Shown one piece after another: positions 12,841 through 25,253 of a DNA stretch of 64,000 bases. Source of the stretch: Rotaria socialis. Lineage: Eukaryota > Rotifera > Eurotatoria > Philodinida > Philodinidae. Positions within the stretch are counted from its first letter, which is position 1, and each line of letters begins with the position of its first letter. The stretch is taken from contig CAJNYU010000830.1 in the NCBI GenBank assembly GCA_905331475.1, positions 38,958 through 102,957 of the forward strand. The letters are read 5' to 3'. Both the position numbers and the translations under genes were made by a program. The notes under the pieces were generated by a model. The model was given only the letters and a program-made list of their open reading frames with translations, did no database searches and had not been told where the DNA came from.

Positions 12841-14740
12841 AAACAATGTTGAATGGTCATCCACAGAACTCATCGAAATTCATATTTAACCTAACATTTT
12901 TTTAAACTTGTTGCATTCTGTCACATCATCATAGAAATTGTCATTAATATGTGTGTTTGACAAGTGGAGTGATGATATGATAGAATGAAATAAGTAATAA
13001 TATTTACTCGCTCACTAGTATAGTTGAAATCATATATTTAATATCATTAAAATATATAACAGACCGATTATAGTATATTCTATACAATTGAGAGAAAATT
13101 TATCATCCTCAGACAAGGAGTTTCTGATGATTCAAGTCATATTATGTGGCACCTATATAAAAAAAACACCGAATTATGAGAAATTCTGAATGTATTTTGC
13201 TACCGTAAACTTCTTTTGGAGAACTGCGCTGAGATTCAGAAGACGAATTGCATTCTCGATGTTCAAAACGAAGTATTTCAGATAATGAACTTGAAAGAAG
13301 TCGGTTCTTTTATGTCTATCTAATTGAAAAAGGAGCGAAAGAAGCAAAGACTCTTTAAATGAATATGCACAAACACTGATACAGGCCAACCTCACTGACT
13401 AAAACACATATTGTGAGTTTCAAAACGCTTGAAAGATGCGACTGTTAACGGCAGCAAAGAGCCATAGTATAACAGATACTAGAGTACAAGTGAAACATTT
13501 TTGAAATATCCAACAAGACCCGTTTATCCAAAAAAAAAATGCATCATTCGTTTCGTAATTCCTCTAACAAGCTTTTGGGTAAGCAACAAACGAAATATGA
13601 AATTCACATTCGTTTGTTTTCGCACATTATGATGTGACATCTTCGGAAGAAAAAAAGCCGCATTTAGTTCAAACAAATTGGTAAGCAGAATGTACATCGC
13701 CAACTTTTATCGTCTATCGGTTCGTATGAACAATCTAATTGATCCATTCTATCACAAACATCTAAATGAAAACATATTAATCAGATTTAGCGAAAAAATC
13801 AAATTAACATTTTAAATCAGGAGGAAGTGATATCTGCATATTGATCAAGTAATGAGTAGACACCATCGATTGTCAAACGTCGAGTCCGAAATTAAATGAA
13901 ATCAGTTTCGTATTGATTAAAATACCTGATACTGTTTGGCAGATTCAAAGATTTTGTTCACCGAATCTATAACCAGAACTACATTAAACCGTTAAAAGTC
14001 GTGCTATGCAATTTCTTATCGATTCATGAAAAAACCATTACATGCTCTTGTCATAGTAACTTCGCTGATATTGTCTAAATCGTGCTTCTGATGCTGATTG
14101 ATATTTATATTCGAAAAGCGAAGAAATTATAAGCACTATGTTAAAAAATGTATTGTATTCTATTTGATTTATATAAACAGTAGAGTTGAATTCCTTACGT
14201 TTCCAAATCCCGGAGAGGTTTCATTGATTTTTATGCCAATCAATATTTGCGATATCACAAGGTTAACCTTGATTCTGCTAATCAGTGATTCTAGTTTTCT
14301 ATTGGTACGATCGAGCTAATGGCGAAAATGGAAACGAGTGGAGATTCTTATCGTGTTGAAAGTAACAGATAAATGAAGCTCCCTCAATACACTTTGATAA
14401 ATTGATACGGATCTAAAAGCCTTCAGCACAATTTATAACTGTGAAGGTAAACGGCTGAAGTCAGTACGTAGGCAAGTAGATGGCCATCATTGAAAATGAA
14501 GAGAACACAGCTGTGAATGTCAGCTACATACAAATATACCTAACCAACCGCCAATTGGCTCTTCGTGATGTTAATTAGGTGCGAACGGTATGATCGTTAA
14601 CTTTGAGGACACTATGAAATTTCTCTATGCATGATTGTTTCACTATTAAAGAAAATGTGCGATGCAATCACTGTGACAAGAAACGTTGATCAGAAGAATA
14701 TTCGAGAAAGTAAATAGAAAATGACATCAAATCAGAAAGC

Positions 14741-14749
14741 TATATAAAG
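14741..14749 (+). promoter_or_regulatory. TATA box and 5' UTR exon of NTF2-like gene copy 2
   Basis: TATATAAAG at the position equivalent to 11560. The downstream donor reads CGA|GTATGT at 14815/14816, and the acceptor would be TGTTTAG ending at 16317, an intron of about 1.5 kb. Confidence 0.5.
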
Positions 14750-16333
14750 CGATCGTTAGCGTGTAGCTTTATATCGTGAGAAAACGTCTGCGCTTCAATT
14801 CACATTATAATTCGAGTATGTATTGAGGGTCGTTTTAAAACTACTCTCTGTTTACAATTAACATTGAAGCAGTATTATACAAGAAAGATGTTATTTTGCT
14901 AATGTGACGGGAGAGGGCTGGCAAAGGCCCAGAAAATGTCCATTTCCCGAAAAGTCGTCTGACATTATGAAGGATATTACTTATCGCGCAAAACCAGGAC
15001 CTTTCTCTATCACTGATGATATATTCGTAGTATTTCAAGCGGACCTTTCATGGGATTTTTCATCAGTGGCGAGTTAACGAATGAATATTTTGGAATAAAG
15101 TATGGGAGAGAGATGGTTTTAAAATCGTTTTTGGAATTATGAAATGTTTTCAGTCAGCAGAAAATTTAGATGTTCTGGTTAAGTCCGTCAGAATGAACAC
15201 TAGAATGATTCTCATTCATTAATTTATATAGAGAAGAATGAGAATCGAGTTAAGACTGATATCTAATTTGCGTAAATGTAACAGCGATTCGGGTTTGCAT
15301 TTTTTATGTAATGTTTGTGTTTTATAGGTGCTATTTTTCAGCGATGAAGAATCGGATAGTATGAATATATGCCTCGAAGCACAGCAGGAAAGAAAAGAGA
15401 AAGATCTGATGTATTGAATGAAAATATTCATTGAAATAAAATTTCCGAGTCGTTCGCACAGAAATTTCGTTCTCGTATATTTGCTTTAATTTGTCTTTAT
15501 GATATAAGGATGAGTAATCTTTTTTTTTTATAAAAAGAAAAATGTCTAATCTTTTTTAAATTAAAAATAAATAAGACCTTTCTTTTAAAAAAATGTTGAT
15601 AGAGATGCATATATAATTTATTCGTTTGGTTTGTATTGCACCAAATCTGTGCTATGTGCATGTGAATGAATTCGTTGAAGTGAAAGGAAAATTCCGTTAC
15701 AGAACAGAAAAGTTCGCTGGAGAAAGGAAAGATCCGTTTGCCGTCTATTCATGTTTTGCCTTTCTTTTAGCTACTTATATATGTATATGTATATGATTTT
15801 TCACGAGGTATGTAAGGTCCTACATATAGCTATGGGACTTTTCGAAAAGTGGGCATTTTTTTTAGATCTTTGACAATGCCGGACGGGGAACCCCAGATTA
15901 TACATATGAACTGGAAGTAGTTGTTAAACTATGTGGGTGTGCGTAGGGTATATTTTGGTTATAGTTGAGACATAGTTTGGCGTCATATATGTGACATCGA
16001 TTGTTATATTCTAATGAAATCCCTGCATTCATTCCGAATCAAATATCTAGTTCGTCAGATTTTATTCGAAAAGAGACTTACTGATCTTCTTTAAAATCGT
16101 TTATTCGTCAGAGTGCGTCAAGGAAAGTTGACGCATTGATATAGAATCAATACTTGACCGGAATGAAAAGATATCTATTCGTAAACAAATGGGAAACACA
16201 CTAAATGTCTAAAACCTGCATCTACTCATATTTGTCATAATGTCTCGTGAACTATTGCTGCAATATAGTTTTACTTTTTATGAACTACTAATAAAGTACA
16301 GAATTGCATTTGTTTAGATTTCACAGAGAACCT

Positions 16334-16672
16334 ATGTCGACACCAGTTCAAATTGTTAACGAGAAAGCTCAGCAGTTGTTGTTACTATGGAAATCAAAGG
16401 AGATAGACAAAATTTTGGCGACTGCATATGCACCTGATGCTAGTATTGTAGATGAAGGTATCATCTACAAAGGTCACGTAGAAATCAAGAAGCTATTTGA
16501 ACAGCAAGGAAACTCAGAAGACGCACCGATTCCAACTGATACGACAGCTATTTCTGACGATTGCATCATACAAACATTGAAAGGTGAATTTCAAGGCTCG
16601 CCGGTAGTAATCAAAATCACATGGAATAAGATCGGTGGTGATTGGAAAATAACTCATGAAGCTTGGAGCTAA
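16334..16672 (+). CDS. Small NTF2-like / SnoaL-like (DUF4440-type) protein, copy 2
   Basis: Paralogue of the gene at 12502: same 112-residue length, same upstream acceptor and MSTPVQ start, same core LWKSKEIDKILATAYAPDAS and C-terminal TWNKIGGDWKITHEAWS. Middle residues differ widely: copy 1 KFMDEGSDYTIVDTTAVSDD corresponds to NSEDAPIPTDTTAISDD here. Both frames are intact despite strongly diverged flanks, which points to selection on the protein. Function and ligand are unknown; a cone-shaped NTF2-like fold is inferred from the pattern of helices and strands. Confidence 0.75.
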   Translation: MSTPVQIVNEKAQQLLLLWKSKEIDKILATAYAPDASIVDEGIIYKGHVEIKKLFEQQGNSEDAPIPTDTTAISDDCIIQTLKGEFQGSPVVIKITWNKIGGDWKITHEAWS

Positions 16673-17839
16673 AACCAACGTTGAATGGTCATCGAAAGAA
16701 CTGATTGAAACTAACACTTAACCAAAAATCTTCGCGAAGTTTATTATGTTTTGTCACATTCACATGCAGACTGACATAGCTATGTGTGTTTGACAAGTTG
16801 TGTGATGATATGATCGATTTGTAGTGTAGTTGAGCGAATATATTTAATACAATTAAACGATAACAGATCAATTGCAATGCATTCTATAGAATTAAAGAAA
16901 ATATAATTATCGGCGGAAAAAAGGGCTCGATCGGATTCTGATGATTCAAGTTACATGATGTACTACTCATTTCAAAGAAAATTTCATTATGAAAAGTTGT
17001 GAATCTTTTCTTCGTAGCCCAAAATTCTTACGTTTTTAAATAGAAATATTTCATGAAGAAAAACATGAGTTGATGAGACTCATCTGTAGGAAAATACGAT
17101 GCACTATGGCTGATTAAGAAAACTTTTATTGAAATAAAAGAGCTGAAGTAACGATTTGCTGCATACTTCATGGATTGCTTGATTGAAGCCTGTCCAACGT
17201 GAACAGTACGTTTCGAGGTAACACTTTTGCGGTATTTGATTTATTCTATTACCTTTTCTCTCACTCACAATTAGGATGTAAATGAATCTGCGCAAACAGT
17301 AATGCGAGCTAGCGTCTGCAACCAAAAATAGCTGTAAAATGACAGTACATGACGATAATAAATTTTATGATTTTGAAAACACTTCTAAAAAAATCATCGT
17401 AACCTACATGATTGCGCTATAGAAAAACAACAGAACACAGCTGAGTAAAAGATCTGACTGAAACCAGTACGCAAAATCATTCTAAGAGAAAAGATTTTTT
17501 CGGTTATCCAACATGACTGGCGAACCCAAAATTTACAAAAAAAAGAGCTATGATTATCCAATGTAGAACGAAGATTACACAGATTCAAAAGTCGATGAAA
17601 TATCACAAAAAAAGTCGACATTGTATTTGTAAACTCTTGCATACGTATATATTCAAAAACAAAAAAAGAAGAAATTCAGAATCATTCATTTAAGCACATG
17701 ATCCGTTGGTTTTTTCAAAAGAAAGAGCAGAAAAAAAATAATACTAAAAAAAGGAAGTATAGCTTCAGTTCATACAAATACGTGACCAGATTATACATCT
17801 GCTATTTTTAACATCCATCAGTTTAATGGCCGGACATAA

Positions 17840-18190
17840 TCATAAGACAGTGGTAGTCGACCAGTTGAATACTTCGACTCTTAAGACGTCTGTTATTGAG
17901 ACTAGATATAGAGAAATTCCTCGTATATCAGCTATGCAATTGAGATGATCTCTCTCAAGTAAACACGACAATGCCTGTAAGAAGAGACAATATATTATAA
18001 TAGATACGATTGTCTTACTGTTACATTGAATATTGATATAAAAAAAGGCATCCCTGTCTTTTTCATCAAAAAGTTTTCCGATTAATGATAATAAGCATAG
18101 CAGCCATTGTTCATCTGTACAATGATCAAGTAATGAATAGACACGATCGATTGTCAAACGTCGAGTCCGAAATAAAATGAAATCAGTTTT
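17840..18190 (-). pseudogene. Coding-like remnant at the edge of duplication copy 2
   Basis: The minus-strand frame encodes TIDRVYSLLDHCTDEQWLLC followed by an acidic KLFDEKDRDAF, then a possible intron and ALSCLLERDHLNC. There is no ATG start. The matching 13840-13890 segment of copy 1 carries an in-frame stop in the same upstream stretch and loses the rest. I do not recognise the family. It reads like an exon left from a gene carried into the duplication; it may still be an exon of an unmodelled gene. Confidence 0.3.
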
Positions 18191-18360
18191 TCGTATTGAT
18201 ATACGGAACGGTGCAAATTAAATCTTGCATTCCTCATGTTGTGAAAAGCATCCTATGCTGATGATTTGAATACCTGATACTGTCTGGCAGATACAAGGCT
18301 GAATTCAATGCATCTAATTATAACCAGAACTGCACTAAACCGTTAAAAACCGTCCTATTC

Positions 18361-19448
18361 CCTCTACTGAGAGGAGGGTCATACGCTGAGCGAGCAAAAT
18401 TCGTACGTTTGTATGTTCGTTCGCCCAATAGAAACGCAGATACAAGAACTCCTCGAAATCCTCAGAATAGCTGCTGAAGTCTTTTTAACCATAGGTTATT
18501 GGTGTCGGAGAGCTGGAATTTGTCATTGTTTTTGAGCTGTTTCTTACAAGAATCCTTTTTTTGAGAAAATATTTATTTCCATTAAAGTTTGAAAAGGGTA
18601 TGGAAACCGGAAAATACGAATCCGACATCAGTTATCCATAAATTTTTGGTTGCCAATTTTTTTAGTAGAGCAACTTTTTCTAAAAATTTTACCAAATGTT
18701 TTCAGAGTCGAGGAATTTGAATACTGTATCAGCTTTGCGAAACTTTGTCGGAGATGTTTTGGTAAAGAAAAATTATTGCCTCGAGATCTATAACACAGTA
18801 TGAAAAGAAGAGCTGCTGAGAAATATTATTGATCGGAGAGAAAATAAATGGTTTATGTTAGGGGTGTAATTATTGGTTAATGATTTCTCTAGTTAAAGCT
18901 AGAGCATGATGAATTGAGGAACTTCAGCTGTTGGTATTTTGTGCTAGTGACTTTTCGTAATTCGCTGTTTCAAAATTGCGCGACTCGATGATAGTGATAG
19001 TGATACTGATAGATATATTATATATGTATATTTAGGGTCTTAAAACGAATGGCTAGTCTTGAGTGGTCTTTCATTGCTTAAGGCAAACTTAGCATAAAAC
19101 AAGGTTGGTTTCGTAAAATATTGCATTCTAACTCGTTTCATGAAGTGCCTCTACATACCCCATGATGTAGATAGTATGTGAACTCTAAGACATAGAATAT
19201 ATGCTGACGTAAATCTGTAATTTACATCAAGCATGCCAGCAATGTCTTGCAAGCGTTGAAAAGTTGTTCGGAGTTACCAGCTAGAATTTTATTCAAGTAA
19301 GCGTACAGTAACTAGCACATTGTATAATTAATTGTAAACCTTGTCGTATTCAGCTGAAAATTGTAAGGAGTTTTTCCAAGAAGCAAATAAATGCAAAATC
19401 ATTTGACCCTCCGGCAACCTTGTTATCGAACAACTTGACCCCAAAGAC
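18361..19448. other. Intergenic, no gene recognised
   Basis: About 1.1 kb between the tandem duplication and the large inverted repeat. No frame with family similarity and no repeat beyond short AT runs. Confidence 0.45.
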
Positions 19449-19509
19449 GAGGGTGTGGGTGTGCATTCTCTATTTACACCTCACGATTCCATCGCATACC
19501 CACACCCTC
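19449..19509. repeat. GT-rich hairpin at the outer edge of the inverted repeat
   Basis: GAGGGTGTGGGTGTGC is followed about 30 nt later by GCATACCCACACCCTC, a 16-bp inverted pair with one mismatch. It directly abuts the left arm of the 19510-24203 inverted repeat and has no counterpart at the right end. Confidence 0.7.
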
Positions 19510-22500
19510 AACTCTCAGCGCCTACCGTTCGTTTCTTTCTCGCCGTCTAACATAAGTTTTTTTGGTCTGATTGGCTTTTGAACAATGTATTAATATTTTC
19601 AAGTATTGAAAATCTATACAGTAGCTGATGAATGACTTTTTCATGAGATTTCGATGTCAACAAATATATGTTAGCTTTTGCTGATGATGATGAGTAACCA
19701 GATAAGCATCAATTTCGTAGTTTTATTCGATTATAATTTTTTAGAAAAAGACAATTTTTCTCAGAAATAACTGAAAATAATCAGATAAGTTCATACCAAC
19801 TACATAAAAATGTATATATTCTAAGCTTGAAAATATCTCTTCTCCTTAGATATTAATTTTACAAAGGCTGAATCCAAACGATGAGTAGTTGATTAATAAA
19901 AAATAAGCCTTTGAATTTTGACATATGTTTAAAAAGAAATGAAAAATAACATGGTAGTCGATATAGATTAGATTGTTTTGTTCCAATTAAACTTTTTTCA
20001 TCTACATTGGCTTTTTGTATTTACTTTTCAAATATATAATAATCTTGGTTTATTGAATAAAAGTAGACCAACGATTTTAACATCCGTGCTATTGCATCTC
20101 GTTTAAAACAGTACAATACGTGAGCTTAAGTTAATTTTTTCATCAATGAGAATGACTTAGAAATATTATAATTCAATGACAGTGACATACATTTTTCACT
20201 AGAAAATAACGAAAATGAGATATTGAATATCTTCGTTTGGTGGTAAACTACTTTGACTATGAAAGCAAATAAATGAACATATATTTATGAATCAATGAAA
20301 AGTATTTTAACTTACAAATCTTCTTTTGAAGAAAACTAAAAGGACAGCTTTACAATTCATTATTGTTCATAGACAAAAAAAATCAATGAATGATTACATA
20401 AAATGTGCGACTTTGATTATCGACTAAAGAGAGACAATTTTCGTAAAAATCTATTACAACGTGTGATTCTAATGAAGTGAACAAAAATGCCAGTCTGAAT
20501 ATTTAGGACCCCAAATGTTAAAATTCCAATTTTGAGAATACGAAGTAAGAAACTTTCATCTAAATAAACATGAAAGATTTTTGTAATCTATCTCTGTTGA
20601 GAAGATTGAACAAAAGTTCCTATTTTTTATCGAATTATATGCCATTTACTGCAAAAACTTGTATTTGTGACGCGATGATCTCAAGAACGAAATTTTGCTT
20701 GATGCTCGTTGAAACGGTTTAGTAACTTTNGAATTTTCTTTGAATAAAACAATGTTTTCATCTATTTTGATAATTAGTTATACTGCTAGGAGAAGAATGA
20801 GTTTGAAACTCTTAAAAATGTTCTTAGAGACAATTGTATGCACATTGTGATTTGTTTTATTGTTATCGATTTCTAACCTCTTTCATTAATTAACTATTTT
20901 TATTATCACTGCGGAGAAAACATTGAGCAAGACATTTTAAATTGTTTTACATTACGAAAAGATCAATGAATCATGAGGTGTTCAGCTTATAGTTTGTTTT
21001 CTTTTAAAGATAATGTCCGATCGTACTTTGGAAGTATAACAAAAAGTACATATTTTATAATATTTAATTTAATTTAATTTAATTACAATGTGAATACATT
21101 TGATGAATTATTATTTTAGAGGCACCTTAACGTTACACATTCTCATCCAATCTGTAAGTTTTATGAAGAAAAATTCAATTCAACGATGGGACATGACCAG
21201 CACAGAGAAAAATACCTGTACTTTGTTTACTGAAAGAATTCGTTTAATAACAAAAAAAAAAGAAAAGTAGTATAAGTCAAAGGTATCTTATGCAACTATC
21301 AAAAACAAAACGATAGTTATAAAGAAAATTATATTTTAATAAGATGAAATAGTTGTTGGTTAAAATTTTAATAATACATTTTATTCGATTATCATTTTTA
21401 TAACAATTATTAGATCGAGTTGAATTAGAGATGATCTGTTTAAGTTTGTCGACTCAATTTCCAGAATATTTTGTGCATGATATTTATCAACAAACAATTG
21501 TTGTAGTGATGAGTCAATTTTACTGCAAAGCGTTGGTAATTAATCATTTAATTGTTTTTAATGTCATTGGTACGAAGGTGGAAATCAGAACACAGCTATG
21601 TTTTCTTCGTTGACAGAAGGTAGTCATGATCTCGAAAAATTAAAAACTCCCTAATTTGATGAGCATCACCATTTTCTGTCATACTAATTTTAGAATTTCT
21701 AGCATTGGAGATAGGTAGAAACGGTAAAGTATCCTACATTTCAAAAAATAATTGTATTTCAGAGTCGATTTGAAGACGGATAATTTGTCTTTTTTTCAAA
21801 GCTGAAATCTGTTTTTATAAGTTTAAAACAAAGGTTTCACTTGATCTTCAAAATTACGTCAAAACTACTTAATTATGTTTAATCGCAGAAGAGACACTCA
21901 CCTGACACAATATCTTCATAATGTCAATCGATACTTTTTGTGATGTATTTGCATAATAAGAAAACAGACAATAGGCAAAATATCACTATCTTTGAATTAG
22001 TATAAAAATCGGTAACATGAAGTATATTCAGGTTTACCTCATATTCTCATATTAATTCCAGGATATTATTGAACAACTCTGAAAGTATTTCATATTTTAA
22101 AAAGCTAGATACATCGTTTTCATGATTGTATTTCAACTCCATTGATTTCAAACTATGAGTAGCGATATATTTTATTTTTCAATTTAGAACACATATCTAG
22201 CAAGTTTCATTTCTTTGCTTTTTTCAAAAATATACAATTACTTAAATAACCAGACACTTCACATAGTCAACGATCTTAATCGAAATATTTCATGTGGTTT
22301 AACTTCATGAAGTTTGTATTTATATGATATGAGCAATATAAGTTGCGTTCGAATCAAATTCTGCTAAATCTTTTTATTCAAAATTTTCGTTATAGAAAAA
22401 AAAACTAACTTAAGTATACTAATTTGAAAATGAAAGTGTTGATCATTTTATAAACAGTAAGCAAAACGAAGGTTTTTATCTGATTGTATTATTCATTTGC

Positions 22501-24203
22501 ACGAAAAATTGGCAACCGAAAAAAGCCTATAACATATTCCACATTCGTTGGCCTTGAAGTTAGATAATTACCACCAGTATTTTGTCTCATTTTAATAGCA
22601 CCGATGTTTTCCACATTGATTTATTTTCTCATACTCGTTCTATTCAGGCAATTCACGTTTTACATGACATAGTAATATACAAAAAAAGGATACTGATTCT
22701 ATAATAAATTTGTTTCAACTTTATGAGAATGATAAATTCAAAATCATATGAATAAGATCGATTGTATTTTAAGTGTAAATTGTTTACATTCATACAATTC
22801 AGCATCAATATAAGTAAACATATTCGGTTTTTTATTTGAATGATTGAATATTAAATATTTATTTATTTTTAGGCTAAGGAATTTTCAAGATTTAATAAAA
22901 TTTATGAATTTAATCGTCAATTTTTTAATCAACTAGTACAAATGATTTTTACACTGGTGTAAATTGTTTACGATGAATCAAATGTAATTTTCACACAACG
23001 GATAAAGACAGTCACTGATTTAAACTAGTTTTAATTATGACTAAATCCACTCCAAGTCTGCCTACATGGAATCGGCTAACTGAAAAATATGATCCACATT
23101 TTACTTTGCCAAAACCAAATTCGACTGGATAAATCGAACAAAATTTGTATCATTTAGAGATCTTAAAGTTACTAAACCGTTTCAACGAGCATCAAGCAAA
23201 ATTCCGTTCTTGAGATCATCGCGTCACAAGTAGAAGTTTTTGCAGTAAATGACATATCATTCGATAAAAAATAGTAAGGTTTGTTCAATCTTCTCAATAG
23301 AGATAGATTACAAAAAGCTTTCATGTTTATGTAGATGAAACTTGCTTACTTCGTATTCTCAAAATTGAAATTTTATCACTCGTTATCCTAAATGTCCAGA
23401 CTGTCTTTTTTGTTCCACTTTATTAGAATTACACGTTGTAATAGATATTTACGAAAATTAGCTCTCTTTAATCGATAATCAAAGTCGCACATTTTATGTA
23501 ACAATTTATTGATTTCTTTTTTTGTCTATGAACAATAATGACTTGTAAAGCTGTCCTTTTAGTTTAAAATACTTTTCATTGACTCATAAATATGCATTCA
23601 TTTATTTGTTTTCATAATCAAAGTAGTTTACCATCAAATGAAGATATTCAATATACAATTTTCGTTATTTTCTAGTGAAAAATGTATGTCACTGTCATTA
23701 AATTATAATATTTCTAAGTCATTTTCATTGATGAAAAAATTACCTTAAGCACACGTATTGTACTGTTTTAAACGAGTTGCAACAACACGGATGTTAAAAT
23801 ATTTTTACTCAATAAACCAAGATTATTGAAATGGGTTTGTGCAACATAAACTATCTCATTATATATTTGAAAATAAATATCTACGGAGAAGAGATATCAT
23901 CAAGTTTAGAATATATTCATTTGTGTGTAGTTGGTATGAACTTATCTGATTATTATTCAGTTATTTTTGAGAAAAATTATAATCGAATAAAACTACAAAA
24001 TTGATGCTTATCTGGTTACTCATCATCATCAGCAAAAACTAGCATATATTTGTTGACATCGAAATCTCATGAAAAAGCCATTCATCAGCTACTGTATAGA
24101 TTTTCAGTACTTGGAAATATTAATGCATTGTTCAAAAGTCAATCAGACCAAACAAACTTATGTTAGATGACGAGAAAGCAACGAACGGTAGGCGCTGAGA
24201 GTT
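19510..24203. mobile_element. Large inverted repeat with 2.4-kb core
   Basis: Left arm 19510-20729 (1220 bp) and right arm 23165-24203 (1039 bp) are inverted copies. The outer ends are AACTCTCAGCGCCTACCGTTCG and its complement; the inner ends are CGGTTTAGTAACTTT and its complement. The left arm has about 150-200 extra bases near 19930-20080. Point differences are frequent, so this is an old structure and not a read-folding artefact. The core 20730-23164 is AT-rich with no transposase-like frame; a single N sits at 20730, exactly at the inner arm border. It could be a non-autonomous fold-back transposon or a genomic palindrome. Confidence 0.65.
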
Positions 24204-25253
24204 CTTTGCATTTTGGCATGAGAAGTTTTGCTCTGGCAGATCGATTTTCCCATCAATCCGCTATTTTTCGTCATTGCAATATGTTTCCGATCATGAGAGA
24301 TCCTTTACTTCTTAATAAGTCGTAAATGGCATTTTACGAAATCTTTTTTTGAAGCTGTGTTTGTAAGCGTTCTAAAAACAGCAGTATGATATTGACTTAT
24401 AAATCTAGGGTTAGTTTAGAGCGATAGAGAAGAGTTTGAACTATTGGCTGGCGAAAAAAATCAGAAACAAATAAATTGTGAATCTCTCAAAATCTGTGTT
24501 CTACAGAACACAGAAAATAGCAGGGATTATACATTCGGGCCAACAGGGGGAGAATGTAAACATGAAAATAGGTGACCAAAGCTCTTTTAAAAGCAAAATA
24601 AAAAGTTAAAGCAATTTTTCTGAGGCATACTAAATTCCAACTTGATATTACAGCAGAAGAACATTTTCACTAACAAACTTAATTTTGTTGCCATATCATT
24701 ATCAAAAACTAATGAGATTTGTTCAATTTCTGATTCAATACTAGATCGGTTTTGTATTGATATATGTTGCCACGAATTCATAACAATGTCAACTCTCTTA
24801 TTCTTGAATCAATTTCTATTAAATGTATTCTTCTTACAGTCAACTATCCTAATCTTACTGATTCAACAAATCAATGGTTTCACCATATTTTCCAAGTAAG
24901 AAATTCACATATACACTTCATTTGTTCAAAGAATTGACATAAAAGCTGTACGTAAGTTAACAAACGAAACAGTAAACAGATGTCGTAAGTAAACAATAGG
25001 ACGAGAATTAAAAAAGTAAAAATGACCATGATGAAAATATTATATGAAAATATTGAAAACTATGCCTAATTTTCTCGCGTAATTATTTTTTTATTTGACT
25101 CAGCTTAACAAAAAATCAGTTGAAAAAGTGCATTAGTGAATTCATTTTAGAAATGATGGAATGAGTCGTTCACATATGAACTTGCAGATCAGCTCATATA
25201 CATGTTTTCTCTCATTTGAGAAAGACAATAAGAATTCTTATTAGAAGAACCCG
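24204..25253. other. Upstream region of the syntrophin gene
   Basis: No gene seen. A frame at 24642-24899 is hydrophobic and lacks family features. An AG acceptor (CTTATTAG|AAG) ends at 25244, nine bases before the syntrophin ATG, suggesting a 5' UTR intron or trans-splice site. Confidence 0.4.

Larger units (their letters stand above)
11110..14000. repeat. Tandem segmental duplication, copy 1
   Basis: Shares ordered, diverged blocks with 14484-18360: a GCTGTGAATGT block, a CTCTATGCATGATTG block, a TATATAAAG box, TTTTAAAACTNCTCTCTGTTTACAAT after the first UTR exon, the NTF2-like coding exon, and GATTGTCAAACGTCGAGTCCGAA near 13870. Borders are approximate because identity fades gradually. It carries one gene. 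Confidence 0.75.
14484..18360. repeat. Tandem segmental duplication, copy 2
   Basis: Same block order as copy 1 in direct orientation. It is longer, mainly because about 0.6-0.9 kb between the first UTR exon and the coding exon (around 14900-15900) has no counterpart in copy 1, and because it keeps a coding-like fragment at 17840-18190 that copy 1 has mostly lost. The arms are clearly diverged, so the duplication is not recent. Confidence 0.75.

Noticed and set aside
19449-19509. Interstitial telomere repeat (GTGTGGG-like)
   Set aside because: Only one or two motif units and they form a hairpin; not a repeat array.
23037-23132. 31-codon frame starting MTKSTPSLPTWNRL inside the inverted-repeat core
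   Set aside because: Reads coding-like but is very short, has no GT donor at its end and no partner exons. Not enough to call a gene.
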